Source: Branchiostoma floridae (lineage: Eukaryota; Chordata; Leptocardii; Amphioxiformes; Branchiostomatidae). From it: DNA of 39,434 nucleotides. Shown one piece after another: positions 30,548 through 39,434 of this stretch (position 1 is its first letter; the number at the start of each line of letters is the position of its first letter). The notes below the pieces were generated by a model. It searched no databases, was not told the DNA's origin, and saw only the letters and a list, made by a program, of their open reading frames with translations. A program made the translations under genes and the position numbers. The stretch lies in the NCBI RefSeq assembly GCF_000003815.2, contig NC_049985.1:18260005-18299438 (forward strand). Direction: 5' to 3'.

Positions 30548-30716
30548 ATCTCCAAGCAGATCCTACGGTAGCATAAGATAGTATGAAAATCTGGCAGAGG
30601 AGTGAAGCCAGGATAGAAGTGTGTTTCGCTACCGGGCAAATGGACACCTTTTGGCTGACTACACTCCTTGGCCAGTTTTGTACTATCTTATGCCATTGTA
30701 GGATCTGCTTGGAGAT
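30548..30716. mobile_element. MITE family 2, copy B
   Basis: It begins 'atctccaagcagatcctac', ends in the exact complement, and has TA on both sides (30546-30547, 30717-30718). It lies in the opposite orientation to copy A. Size and TA target suggest a Tc1/mariner-dependent MITE. Confidence 0.83.
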
Positions 30717-30840
30717 TACTGTTGCCTGTCGGCAAGTCCGTGTGTTGGCTGCAGTACGGTGACCCCCGCTAGGGCTCAAACAAAAGTGAGTTTTCATAGG
30801 AGAACGAACAGACAAACTTTAGCTAGTTTTCACACATTTT

Positions 30841-30905
30841 GTAGATGAATGAAAGGAATAAATGAATGAATGGTTTATTCAACTCAACTCAACTCAACTC
30901 AACTC
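30841..30905 (+). repeat. (GAAT)n and (CAACT)n microsatellites
   Basis: Short GAAT/GAAA units are followed by five copies of 'caact' (about 30878-30905). Confidence 0.75.
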
Positions 30906-31029
30906 TATCAACCAGGAGCATAGCAGAGCACCTTTGATTACTAAACAACTTTAATAACATCACTAAAATCCTATCGTCTTGTTCATATAACGTTACATTG
31001 TAATTGCTAATTCTGAAACACAACTAAAG

Positions 31030-31248
31030 AGCCTTGATACAAACGGGGTTGCCTACATTCGTTGTTTTGAAAAACGGTATTTAGGGATATCAAGTCCACA
31101 GACGGTGTTTTCAACCTGCAGTACGTGTATTTTAAAAGTAATGGAGGTTGAAACCGCCGTCTGTAGACCTGATATCTCTAGGCCCTAAATACGCAGTTTT
31201 TAGAAATAGTGGATATAGGTTACCCCACGGATAAAGGTGGACTAGCGT
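31030..31248. mobile_element. MITE family 1, copy 3 (decayed left end)
   Basis: The right end 'aaaggtggactagcgt' and the inner foldback arms ('gtatttagggatatcaagtc' versus 'tgatatctctaggccctaaa') match copies 1 and 2. The left terminus and the right TA have mutated. The long inner stem is best preserved here. Confidence 0.72.
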
Positions 31249-32029
31249 TGCTCACTGCAGTAAAAAGTTTTCACCCCTCGTGTATATTGCTTTTGCATTC
31301 CTTTCGCTGAGTTCAAAGTACACAAGCACTCCTATCGACAATAAGTCGAAATGCAGTTTGAGAAAACCAACCAACAAAACCAACAACCAACAAAACTTTG
31401 CTGCGCCACTTGATATAAAAACGCAACTTTTATAGGCGCAAATCTATTAAAGAAACCGTTGTTCTGTAGATGTTTTTCTTTCTATGACAAGGGCACCTAT
31501 TCTTTAATGAAGGAAAAAAATTATCAAAAATCTGAGTGGGAATCGATTTTTATGTCATCTGTAACTGCACTTAATTCACTATCCGCAAGAGGCGCTGTTA
31601 AACCGTCAGCGACGCCGCCGTTTTACTCAGCACAAACAGACGTACACGTCCGAAAATCGCTCGAATGCCGAAATTTTCCTACCCGATCCTGTCATAAATA
31701 CACAAGCTTTTATCTCAAATCCCTTTTATATCAGATGGGGGCGATAAAAGGAAATTTATGATTTACACAAACACGCGCTTCGGCGGCTCAATCATATTTT
31801 GGAAGGGACTCTTTGAGACTCGGAGTGATACAGGAAAAATGCATGACGTATGGCGACCATATCATTCACACCCACATAACTCATGTCCGGGCTTCGCGCG
31901 TTTACTTGTCTCTGGTTGTGCCAGTTATTGACAGTTTGGCGTGGGTGTCATCAGATGTATAGATTGGATGACGAAGCTCATCTGCTTAGCATGGATGATG
32001 AACCCCAGCAACTTTAACGGGGAGAACGT
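31249..32029. other. Upstream region of GPCR 2, no gene seen
   Basis: A CpG-richer block (about 31585-31700) has no reading frame with family motifs. The ORF at 31459-31761 is unsupported. Confidence 0.4.
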
Positions 32030-32037
32030 TATAAAAG
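32030..32037 (+). promoter_or_regulatory. TATA box of GPCR 2
   Basis: 'tataaaag' stands alone in GC-richer sequence, 262 bases before the start codon. Transcription would start about 30 bases downstream, near the pyrimidine-flanked 'cttagtcg', giving a 5' UTR of about 230 bases. Confidence 0.55.
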
Positions 32038-32298
32038 GACGTTGCCAGCCACTGCAACTTAGTCGTTGCCTCTTTCCTGCGCAGATCACTCGTCGTCGAC
32101 GTATAGAGAGGGAGTGCGAAAGTAACAGCGAGAGCAGTTGCGTGAGTTGCGTGGTAGTTTTAGCGGCTTCGTATTTTCTCTTCACCAAAAACTCGATAGC
32201 TTAATGCCCGTGGTGTAGATAGTGAAAAATTAAGCCCAGCAGCATCTTCAAGAAAACAACAACATCAAACGCCGAGAGAACCGAGAGAGGTCTGAGAG

Positions 32299-34593
32299 AT
32301 GAATTTTTCAAACGCATCCTTCACGACCAACGCGTCAGATTCGGGGGTCTCTACGGCGACATCGGCTGCGGCGCCGGGGGTCATCATCACCGTAGCCGTT
32401 CTGGCAATTGTCGGCAACCTCCTGGTTCTCTCCGTGACAGCCAAAAGACAGACGTTCCCCTCCGCCACCCGACTGTTCGTCGCCTCCATGGCCTTGTCAG
32501 ACCTGATCCAGGGCTTGGTCTTACCGGTCTTCGTGGAGCCTGCCCAGGCCGGGGAGTGGGTCTACTCGGACAGAGCTGCAAAGGCCACCGCAGCCATATT
32601 ACTGTCCTCCATCCATCTTAGTGCTTTAGCTCTAGCAGGTAATTATATAAGTTCTTTCTATTACCATGCTACGATTTGTCGTGTCTTCTAGCCATATTGC
32701 GAAGTTTAACTCTTTCAGTCCTTCGACCACAAATTGAAATTTTAATTCCAACTTACCATTTTGACTGTCTTGTTAATGTCAAAATTGGTGCAAATTTACA
32801 TTTATCGTTATTGTCATGTTTTCACTCTTACAGTTTATTTTTATAGTTCATTTTCTGTACTGTCATGTAGACTTGGGTAGGGCCATATAAAAGTTGTTTT
32901 TTTCATTACACTGCAAGCCAAAATAAATGTTTATTGTGAATGTACAGTGTACGTTTTTTGCCCCTCTGAAAACATGTTAACAATCTTATACATATACTTA
33001 TTACTACCCTCGCTTGTTGGTATAGGTAAAGGAAGCTGTTTGATTAGATAGAGTCGGTTTAGATAAGGCTGTAAGGAAGACAAATTTCTCTTTATTATTC
33101 AAGTATCTGAAGTAGGGAACATTACTAACATAGCNNNNNNNNNNNNNNNNNNNNNNNNNNNNNNNNNNNNNNNNNNNNNNNNNNNNNNNNNNNNNNNNNN
33201 NNNNNNNNNNNNNNNNNNNNNNNNNNNNNNNNNNTTAATGACCGTTTTTGGTAATCTGAATATTCGTAGTTTATTTTCTGCATTCGCAACTTTGTTATCG
33301 TTGTGGATTTTTTTTATTGCAACAGATAAATACATAACATGATGGCGACACACTCAAGCTCAACATGCTTATTTTCGTGCCGTCATCAGAAACAAACTGA
33401 GAGTACAAAAGAACATTGAAAACAAATACAGACAAGTAAAGCATATAACAAAAGTAATGTTAAGTAACACCACATAACGAAATCATAGAATATAAGAAAA
33501 TACATTTGAATACATTTACGTTGTGGATTTCGGATAGGGACGTATGAAAATAAATATCTTTTAAACGCTGATAGATTGATAAAATAATATGTGGCGTAAA
33601 TGAGACCAGGCGCTTTGCAATTGGCTGGGCACAATGACAGACGTAAAGCATAATCGTATTGCTCTCGAGTGTTGCGGACCCGAGACGCCTAGCACTAAGC
33701 ACCTGATGCTTTTAAATCTAAGGCTAAGGAACGAATCGTCGGGGGAGTAACCGTTTAGTATAGATTTTGTTTCTTCATATTCAAATATTGCTGTGTAAAG
33801 ACATCTAAACCATATGACTTACACTGTTGTAATATCGTTGTTATTAGGTCTGACCCTGGACCGGCACTACGCTCTGAGGAACGACGGAGTTGGCGTCTCT
33901 CGCAAGAAGGCCCGGATCTTCCTCATCTCAGCATGGGTTGGGACATACGCCTGGTACATTTCCTGTACAGTCTATGGGGTTCCCGTGTATTACGATTCAG
34001 GTATGGCCATGATAGTATATGACCTAAAGGCCCACATGTGGTTTACCATTGGGACGCTCGGGACGGGTGTATGCATCCCCTTTGTCATTACTATGTATTG
34101 TGCTGTCCGGATCTTAGTAGCCTTGTGTACCCAACACGAGCCGCCGGCTGCTCAGGTTATTGTCATCAGCGTAAATGGGCCCTGGGGTCCACCTCAGAAC
34201 CTCAATCCCCAGCAACAACCCCAAAACAACCCCCAGCAACAACCCCAAAACAACCCCCAGCAGCAACCCCAAAATTCCAACAACGATCGCTCGTACGCCA
34301 AGGTACTACTGTTCCTAACCCTAGTGCAGGTAATAATGCAACTTCCAGCTATCTGTGCTTTCATTGCAAGTCAGATGGGTTATGATCTGCCAACCTTCCT
34401 GTTTTGGTCATATTGGTTATCTATGTGCAACATCTTTCTGGATGTTTTCGTGTACAGTGTGTTCCACAAGTCCTTCCGGAGAGCTGTAAAGGAGATAGCG
34501 ACCTCCGTCGCCTCCTATCTGTACGACAAGTGCTGTCCAAAAAATCGTGTTGATAATGACGACCAACAGAACATACAAATGAGCTCCCTGTAA
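32299..34593 (+). CDS. Class A GPCR 2, two exons, 361 residues, no loop disulfide
   Basis: Exon 1 is 32299-32638 and exon 2 is 33848-34593; donor G|GTAATT, acceptor ttattag|GT, phase 1. The join restores 'ALAGLTLDRHYAL' and falls just before the DRY motif, a common GPCR intron site. The N-terminus has sequons at residues 2, 5 and 11. TM1 about 27-47 with Asn40; TM2 with Asp68; TM3 ends DRH (118-120). The usual Cys before TM3 is absent ('WVYSDRAAKAT'), and loop 2 (about 158-175) also has none, so the conserved disulfide is lost. Loop 3 carries three copies of NPQQQPQN (233-256). TM6 lacks CWxP. TM7 ends 'DVFVYSVFHKSFRRAV', with D-x-x-x-Y replacing NPxxY as in GPCR 1 ('DFVIYSAMQKSFRKAL'). Ligand unknown. 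The intron contains the scaffold gap, so unseen sequence is possible there. Confidence 0.9.
33135..33234. other. Assembly gap (100 N)
   Basis: A run of exactly 100 N inside the GPCR 2 intron, typical of a gap of unknown size. Frames called across it are artefacts. Confidence 0.99.
34203..34277 (+). repeat. 24-bp tandem repeat, three units, in GPCR 2 loop 3
   Basis: 'ccccagcaacaaccccaaaa' plus four bases is repeated three times, in frame, coding NPQQQPQN. The third unit has one CAA-to-CAG change. Unit number may vary between individuals. Confidence 0.88.
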
Positions 34594-35000
34594 TATGGTC
34601 CAGTACACAGTGCAGTACAGTACAATACTGGGCGAGTCTACTGGCACAAAAGTGATCTTACTTCATTCAGATTTATAATATAATGTAGGCGTTTAGTTGT
34701 ATATATGCTGTATCTCCACCAACTTTGTATCAATTGCTACAATGTATCATTGTATGGTTAAAGTAAGAAAAAAGTTTGTGCACATGCTTAGTTTTATTAC
34801 GTTTCATGTCAATCCACAAGAGCCTAGAGTGTACAGTATTAACTTTTAACAGTGACTTGTAACCGTATAGATGTATAGATGGGCCATTGAATGTTTGCAT
34901 ACTGAAGAATGGGAACCAGATAACGATGCAGGTGATCCTAATTAATGTTTGGTATTCATAAAGACAAATCTTTTGAATAAAAACTGGTGTCATCGCTATA
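34594..35000 (+). terminator. GPCR 2 3' UTR with poly(A) signal
   Basis: AATAAA at 34976-34981 lies about 385 bases after the stop and is followed by a GT-rich stretch ('ggtgt', then 'gtatatggtgttc'), a usual downstream element. Cleavage probably occurs near 34995-35000. Confidence 0.5.
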
Positions 35001-35642
35001 CAATGTATATGGTGTTCTTATTCAATAGGCTAATAACAAAAAAGTCACGTTTAAGTTGAGTCAAAATGCTGATTACTACAATTCAGGAAGGAAAAATACG
35101 AAAGTATGTTACGATGTTTTAAAGGAGGAAAAGATTTTCACAATCACATGCCTTCGTGAAATATTTGAATTTCTTTTAAAAACTGGTCACGTTGAGGTAT
35201 CTTGTAAGCTGTTGACAAATATTAGGTACACCAATTAATCAAGATGTAATGATTCTTTTCATGAATTTGTTAACTTTTGATCATCCCACTTTCACTAGTT
35301 TTAAGATTACCCAATCGACCTTTCTTTCTTCATAAGCTGTGAGGAAAGCATTTTATTCACAATTCAAAGAGGATGGAGTAAACTGCAAAACCCTTATAAG
35401 AAACGTTTTACACAGACACAAATGTAACACAACCGCAACGGGAAATTCTACATACATTAAAACTACCAAGTAAGACGTGCATAACGAAAACGATCACGAC
35501 GAAACGGAACAAATTGGTGCACTATCAACCACGGGAATCTACCAGTACAATCAATAAAAGTGTGAACAACATTCAGAACCGTTTCCTCCTGTCCAGCTGA
35601 ACCACTCGTTTTTGTTATATGACGTGGTGATACCGAAACTTT
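35001..35642. other. Intergenic, no gene seen
   Basis: AT-rich. A 60-codon frame at 35056-35238 starts at TTG and has no recognisable motif. Confidence 0.4.
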
Positions 35643-36086
35643 TCATCCAACCGTGGCGAACCCAACGTTAACATGTATCACGGAACATGCTTGATCCCTC
35701 CTGTGCTGAACGACAGAGGTTGAAGAAAGACTGAGTGTCCAGATCACTGCATCAGCGGAACACAGCAGCGAACCACTACAGTACACGTGACAGTCATCGG
35801 GACAACAAGAAATATGCAAAGTATGCACAATCCAAAATGTGTAGGTCGACGTTATGATCAAAGAAACAGTGACACCGGGATGAGTATGTGGCAGTGAGTG
35901 CTGAGCGCCTATCAAGAGCACCAGGAGTAGTAATAACGACCCAATAAACAGATTAGACAAACGCAAATCAAAGTGCCCAGGGGTCTGCAGCGTGCAGGCG
36001 AAACCAAAGCTGTGAAGATGATATAGCCTGTACCAGGCTCCGTGGATCGGTGGTCTAATTGTAGAAATTGGACAAATAGTACCCAT
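35643..36086 (-). CDS. Hypothetical 147-residue ORF, doubtful
   Basis: An open frame with a strongly hydrophobic segment near residues 47-61 ('LFIGSLLLLLVLLIG') and many Ser, His and Cys. No family is recognised. The frame has no clear splice sites, promoter or poly(A) signal and could be chance. I list it only because it is the longest unexplained frame in this part. Confidence 0.15.
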   Translation of the reverse strand: MGTICPISTIRPPIHGAWYRLYHLHSFGFACTLQTPGHFDLRLSNLFIGSLLLLLVLLIGAQHSLPHTHPGVTVSLIITSTYTFWIVHTLHISCCPDDCHVYCSGSLLCSADAVIWTLSLSSTSVVQHRRDQACSVIHVNVGFATVG

Positions 36087-36468
36087 GTTGAAAATCGCGA
36101 ACCAGCGCTCTCCCTAACAATAAACGCCGTCGCTCCTGGAATATCTGCAAAGCAGACTATAAAGATACCGACGTATTGTTAACTTTTTAAAACACCGGTA
36201 TATGATTCATGGAAAGCGGACTGAGGATGTCTGTTTCTGCACAAAAACAAGGTTTCTTTTAAGTCTCATATACAGACACACATGGTGACATTCGCACCTT
36301 GTAAAAGTATGTAGATAGTAACAGCACATCGTAAACGCTTGACTTTTAGGTGTTTTTGTAGCAAGAGCATAATTACCCAAACGCTGACGGCGCTACACTT
36401 GTTCACGCTATTCTGAGACATACTTGCAGACATACTCCAATATTACTTGCAACTAGCCTTCGCTTCGA
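36087..36468. other. Intergenic, nothing recognised
   Basis: Mixed-composition sequence without coding or repeat structure that I can identify. Confidence 0.4.
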
Positions 36469-36570
36469 ACGAACGATTGAATGACGAAGACACGAACGAA
36501 CGATTGAATGAATGAATGAATGAATGAACGAATGATTGAATGAATGAATGAATGATTGAATGAATGAATG
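36469..36570 (+). repeat. (GAAT/GAAC)n microsatellite
   Basis: Tetranucleotide GAAT units with GAAC and GATT variants; minus-strand frames read as Ile/His/Ser/Phe repeats. Confidence 0.85.
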
Positions 36571-36649
36571 GTACACAGAGTCCGATGTAATGTAAAACTT
36601 TGATTAAAATGTAAAATGTAAATGATCTTTAACTTCGCAGAAGGGAAAC

Positions 36650-36735
36650 ACAGACAGACACACACAGAGACACACAGACAGACACACCCGAAACTATACC
36701 TCCATGAAAAATGGAGGTAGTAAACAAATGTAAGA
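36650..36735 (-). repeat. CA tract plus perfect 9-bp hairpin (second copy of repeat head)
   Basis: (CA)n with CAGA interruptions is followed by 'cgaaactatacctccat', a 5-base loop and 'atggaggtagtaaac'. The stem TACCTCCAT/ATGGAGGTA is at 36697-36705 and 36711-36719. Same order as at 1-135. Confidence 0.65.
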
Positions 36736-37647
36736 GAATGCCTACTCTCACCTCTCAAATAAACGTACCGGTATTTGACACCATATGATATGGTACATGC
36801 CATACCCTTTTCTACGATATTACCGTTATAACTGCAGTGTGCAAGATGTCGGTAGCTTGAGGGGTGAATCTACTCTACTATATATGATATGGTATATGTC
36901 AGTTTGAATGTTTGTTTATTCATAAAAGGGTCAAATCAGCCTGCCAGCCGGCTTTAACTGTGCTAGTGAGGAAAGAGATGAGGGTCAGACAAAATTGAAC
37001 AGAGATTAAATTCAAGTCCAAATAGATAGGCCGGTGATTTCTCATGATATGCCTGGGCTTTATTCGAAAATGCGACGCACGTCAGAGTGACCGCAAGGGA
37101 AAAGTTGTCAAAAAAATCCCTGAAGTCCCAAATATTTGTCAGCAACAGGCTTAAATGGCCCAGTGAGATAGCCACTTTGACGCGCAGATTAATAGGCACT
37201 TGTGTGTATACCATTAACGTAGAGAGTCATAATCAAACGATGCCAAGGGCGTAAACATTGAATAACACCGGAGTAATCAGCCAAGAGGGAGATTTTCTCA
37301 CAATGACACATACACAAGAGCATGAACCACACAGGGGCTTAGCTCCATACGGCAGCTGAACAGTCATGTAATGTGAAAATATATATCTAACTGACATGGT
37401 TGAAAATCATCCTTCACTTTACAACAGACTGTAGATAGACGCCCCAGCATGTACCACACAGGGGCTCCAACTCTACACACAAACTGAATATAACAATCCG
37501 GTCACTCTGAGAACGCTAACAATGGCGAGAGGCTGGGTGATAAGAGTAAAGGTAAAGATATTCACCGAATATCAAAGTTTGCCAGGTATGTTGTTCACCT
37601 CAAATCCACACTGTTATATTTCATGGAGTTCAGTGACCCACGATTGA
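36736..37647. other. Intergenic, no gene seen
   Basis: No coding support. 'caccacacaggggct' recurs near 37326 and 37451 about 125 bases apart, possibly a short local duplication. Confidence 0.4.
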
Positions 37648-37799
37648 TGGTTGGATGGCTGGATGGATGGATGGATGGCTGGCAGGCTGGATGGATGGAT
37701 GGATGGATGGATGGATGGATGGATGGATGGATGGATGGATGGATGGCTGGCTGGCTGGCTGGATGGATGGATGGATGGATGGATGGATGGATGGATGGA
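37648..37799 (+). repeat. (GGAT)n/(GGCT)n microsatellite
   Basis: About 38 tetranucleotide units, mostly GGAT with GGCT blocks and one GGCA. All open frames through it (Trp/Met/Asp/Gly or His/Pro/Ser/Ile repeats) are by-products. Confidence 0.95.
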
Positions 37800-38068
37800 A
37801 CTGTCCCTTTTGCAATTGAATTTCCTTTGGCTCATCTTCGGGAATTGACCTGATTTGATTTGATTTACTTACCGTATAAAATCAGCTTAAAAACATCAAT
37901 GTTAAGTAAGATTTCTGGTGAAAGACTCTGCCAGGTGCCATGTGTGCGTCCGCGGATATATCACCCCGACATGATGAGGAAATGAAGGCACCGCAGGAGG
38001 TTCTGGAGGAGTCTTGAGATTTCCTGTCGAGAGCTCCAATCTAAAGATCTTTTTTAAAATAATATCAG

Positions 38069-38190
38069 AAGCAACTAGAGTTCCACGATCCCATACCTTC
38101 GCCAAATGATTTTAGCTTTTAAAACTGGTACTTAAATTGTGTTTGTCATTAATTATGCAAATAAGGTCCAAATTTGCATAAAATAATATT
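38069..38190 (-). mobile_element. 3' end copy of the octamer element (as at 17178-18495)
   Basis: On the minus strand 'ttggcgaaggtatgggatcg' then 'tggaactctagttg' matches the right end of the element at 18460-18493. Upstream of it (about 38140-38180) is one pair of octamer words (attatgcaaat ... atttgcataa). Only the end remains; the tandem units are absent. Confidence 0.65.
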
Positions 38191-38454
38191 AGTTAATCAT
38201 CTCTTTCATCCAAATGACAGACATAAATCATCTAAAATTAAGAAACTTGCGGGCCGTAGATTTTACTTTAAGGTATCTAGGTTGGATAAATTGGCATTTT
38301 GACCTTCCATTGTTTTCCTCAGTTTAAAACCTACATTTTTTTGGAAAAGGAATATGATTGTACTGAATATTGATTGTCTATGAAATAGTCTTGCCAATTG
38401 CAATTTTTTAGACCATATGAATGACGTCATCATGTTTTATTGCTCCTTTATTGC
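38191..38454. other. Unassigned sequence before LINE E
   Basis: AT-rich, no coding support; one TGACGTCA lies at 38422-38429. Confidence 0.4.
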
Positions 38455-39434
38455 TCCTTATATTGTTGTCATTGCGGGCCCAAACTATATCTAAATAAGG
38501 AGTGGTTTTGCTCTAAGCTAATTCTTTTATCAAATCCTATTTTTCGCACCGACTTGTTTCCCTTTGCACAACTTAACAAAAAGGACTTTGAATCTCTTTT
38601 AGGTAAAATATCCCCTTTAAGTACATTCTTTACCCATGTTATACAAGCTTGGTTAAAGTACCAGCTTAGGCCACCTGAGGGGGCGGTTGAGGTGAAGCAG
38701 CAGCTTCTGCATCTAAACTCAAATATAACTATCAGTGGTAAACTTCTTTTCACAGGTATTCTTTAGTAGGGGGGTCATATTTGTAAACGACATATTAGAC
38801 TCAGAAAGCAACTTCTTATCATATGTTAATTTTGTTACAAATTTGGAGTAGTGTGTCCTGAATTTAGATATAATCAACTAATTTCTGCTATTCCCCCGTT
38901 TTGGAAGGCTAAGATGAAACTGAATTCTCCAAGTTTGGGTATCTGTCTTCCTGTATGTAGAAACATAGGCTGGCTTCGTAACTGTAATATTAATAAGTGT
39001 CTGTATCAATTCTCCATGAACGAAGCCAGTCTATGGGGCTCATCTGAAAGAATAAAACTTTATTGGGAAGAATATTTCGACACCCCACTACCATGGCAAA
39101 ATATATATAGTTTACCTTATAAACTTTCGATTGATTCATATACTCGAATATTTCAATATAAACTACTATTTAAATTTTTACCTTGCAAATAAAATATTAT
39201 ATTTATGGGGTCTGTATAGACTCCCCATTATGTAGCCTCTGTAACGAGGAAGAAGAAACAGTTCGTCCACCTTTTTTGGGATTGTTTGTGTTTAAACCTT
39301 CAAATTTTTGGCGTCAGGTGGACGAATGGTTTTTCAATATAAATGATACTCATTTGCATATTAATGCACTCAGTATAATTTTCGGTATTTCTAGTGATCG
39401 TGCTCCGTTCTGTGAATCTTATCCTGCTTTTAGG
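38455..39434 (+). mobile_element. LINE E: 5'-truncated L1/Tx1-like LINE, runs off the window
   Basis: Same subfamily as LINE C: 'GPKLYLNKEWF' aligns with 'VPKLFFNPDWF', 'AWLKYQLRPPEGAVEVKQQ' with 'AWYSYQYKPPVTPDEIRQQ', and 'YFDTPLPWQNIYSLPYKL' with 'LFDTPIPWNTVYTSVIFC'. Then come 'IFQYKLLFKFLP' and, in another frame, the finger start 'CSLCNEEEET' (about 39230). Stops near 38766 and 39190 and several frame changes show that it is dead. Only the C-terminal part is present. Confidence 0.8.

Noticed and set aside
31459-31761. 100-codon plus-strand frame
   Set aside because: No recognisable domain or splice sites; the sequence looks repeat-like and CpG-rich.
33099-33353. Open frame across the N run
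   Set aside because: The frame exists only because the gap has no stops.
35056-35238. 60-codon frame after GPCR 2
   Set aside because: TTG start, short, no motif; it lies just beyond the likely poly(A) site.
37614-37853. Several open frames on both strands with Trp-Met-Asp-Gly or His-Pro-Ser-Ile repeats
   Set aside because: They are translations of the GGAT microsatellite and have no independent coding evidence.

Overview
The window is animal nuclear DNA, most likely from a lancelet (Branchiostoma) or a similar marine invertebrate deuterostome. This rests on GT-AG introns, class A GPCR genes, a BTB-kelch-type exon, many unrelated non-LTR retrotransposons and short TA-flanked MITEs, and a 100-N scaffold gap at 33135-33234. 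The species call is inference; no rRNA, tRNA, CRISPR array or bacterial-style operon was seen.

Left third (1-12.2 kb): simple repeats, a broken CR1-like LINE (1140-2160), a 578-bp mariner-derived MITE (2330-2907), a possible first exon of a secreted protein (4385-4505, minus), a kelch-repeat exon (6869-7802, minus), and a cluster of LINE C-terminal fragments around a CRE-rich DNA transposon (8172-9650). Another LINE relic lies at 11503-11950 (minus).

Middle (12.2-23.3 kb): one decayed LINE ('LINE B', I/Ingi/Vingi-like) is the host for a stack of insertions. They are an intact-ORF CR1-like LINE (13528-16966), an element carrying 246-bp tandem units rich in ATGCAAAT octamers (17178-18495), and a 5'-truncated L1/Tx1-like LINE (18841-23261, 16-bp target duplication). 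The last of these holds a second 578-bp mariner MITE (22000-22577). Reading frames of LINE B rejoin across each insertion.

Right half (23.3-39.4 kb): two divergent class A GPCR genes on the plus strand, one intronless (24177-25865) and one with two exons (32299-34593). Between them on the minus strand is an unrecognised gene for a secreted, charged, probably helical protein. I assembled it from six exons (30134 down to 26662) whose splice phases agree; its terminal exon was not found. Its introns hold several MITEs, one inserted at the second base of a splice donor. A four-copy 22-bp tandem repeat with CRE cores (TGACGTCA) lies about 200 bp upstream of the first GPCR, and CRE plus E-box sites lie upstream of the secreted-protein gene. 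The window ends in microsatellites and another Tx1-like LINE running off the right edge.

How the genes work together: the two GPCRs share an unusual TM7 (D-x-x-x-Y in place of NPxxY), so they probably belong to one lineage-specific receptor family. CRE sites at two of the three genes hint at cAMP-linked expression, but nothing here proves a shared pathway.
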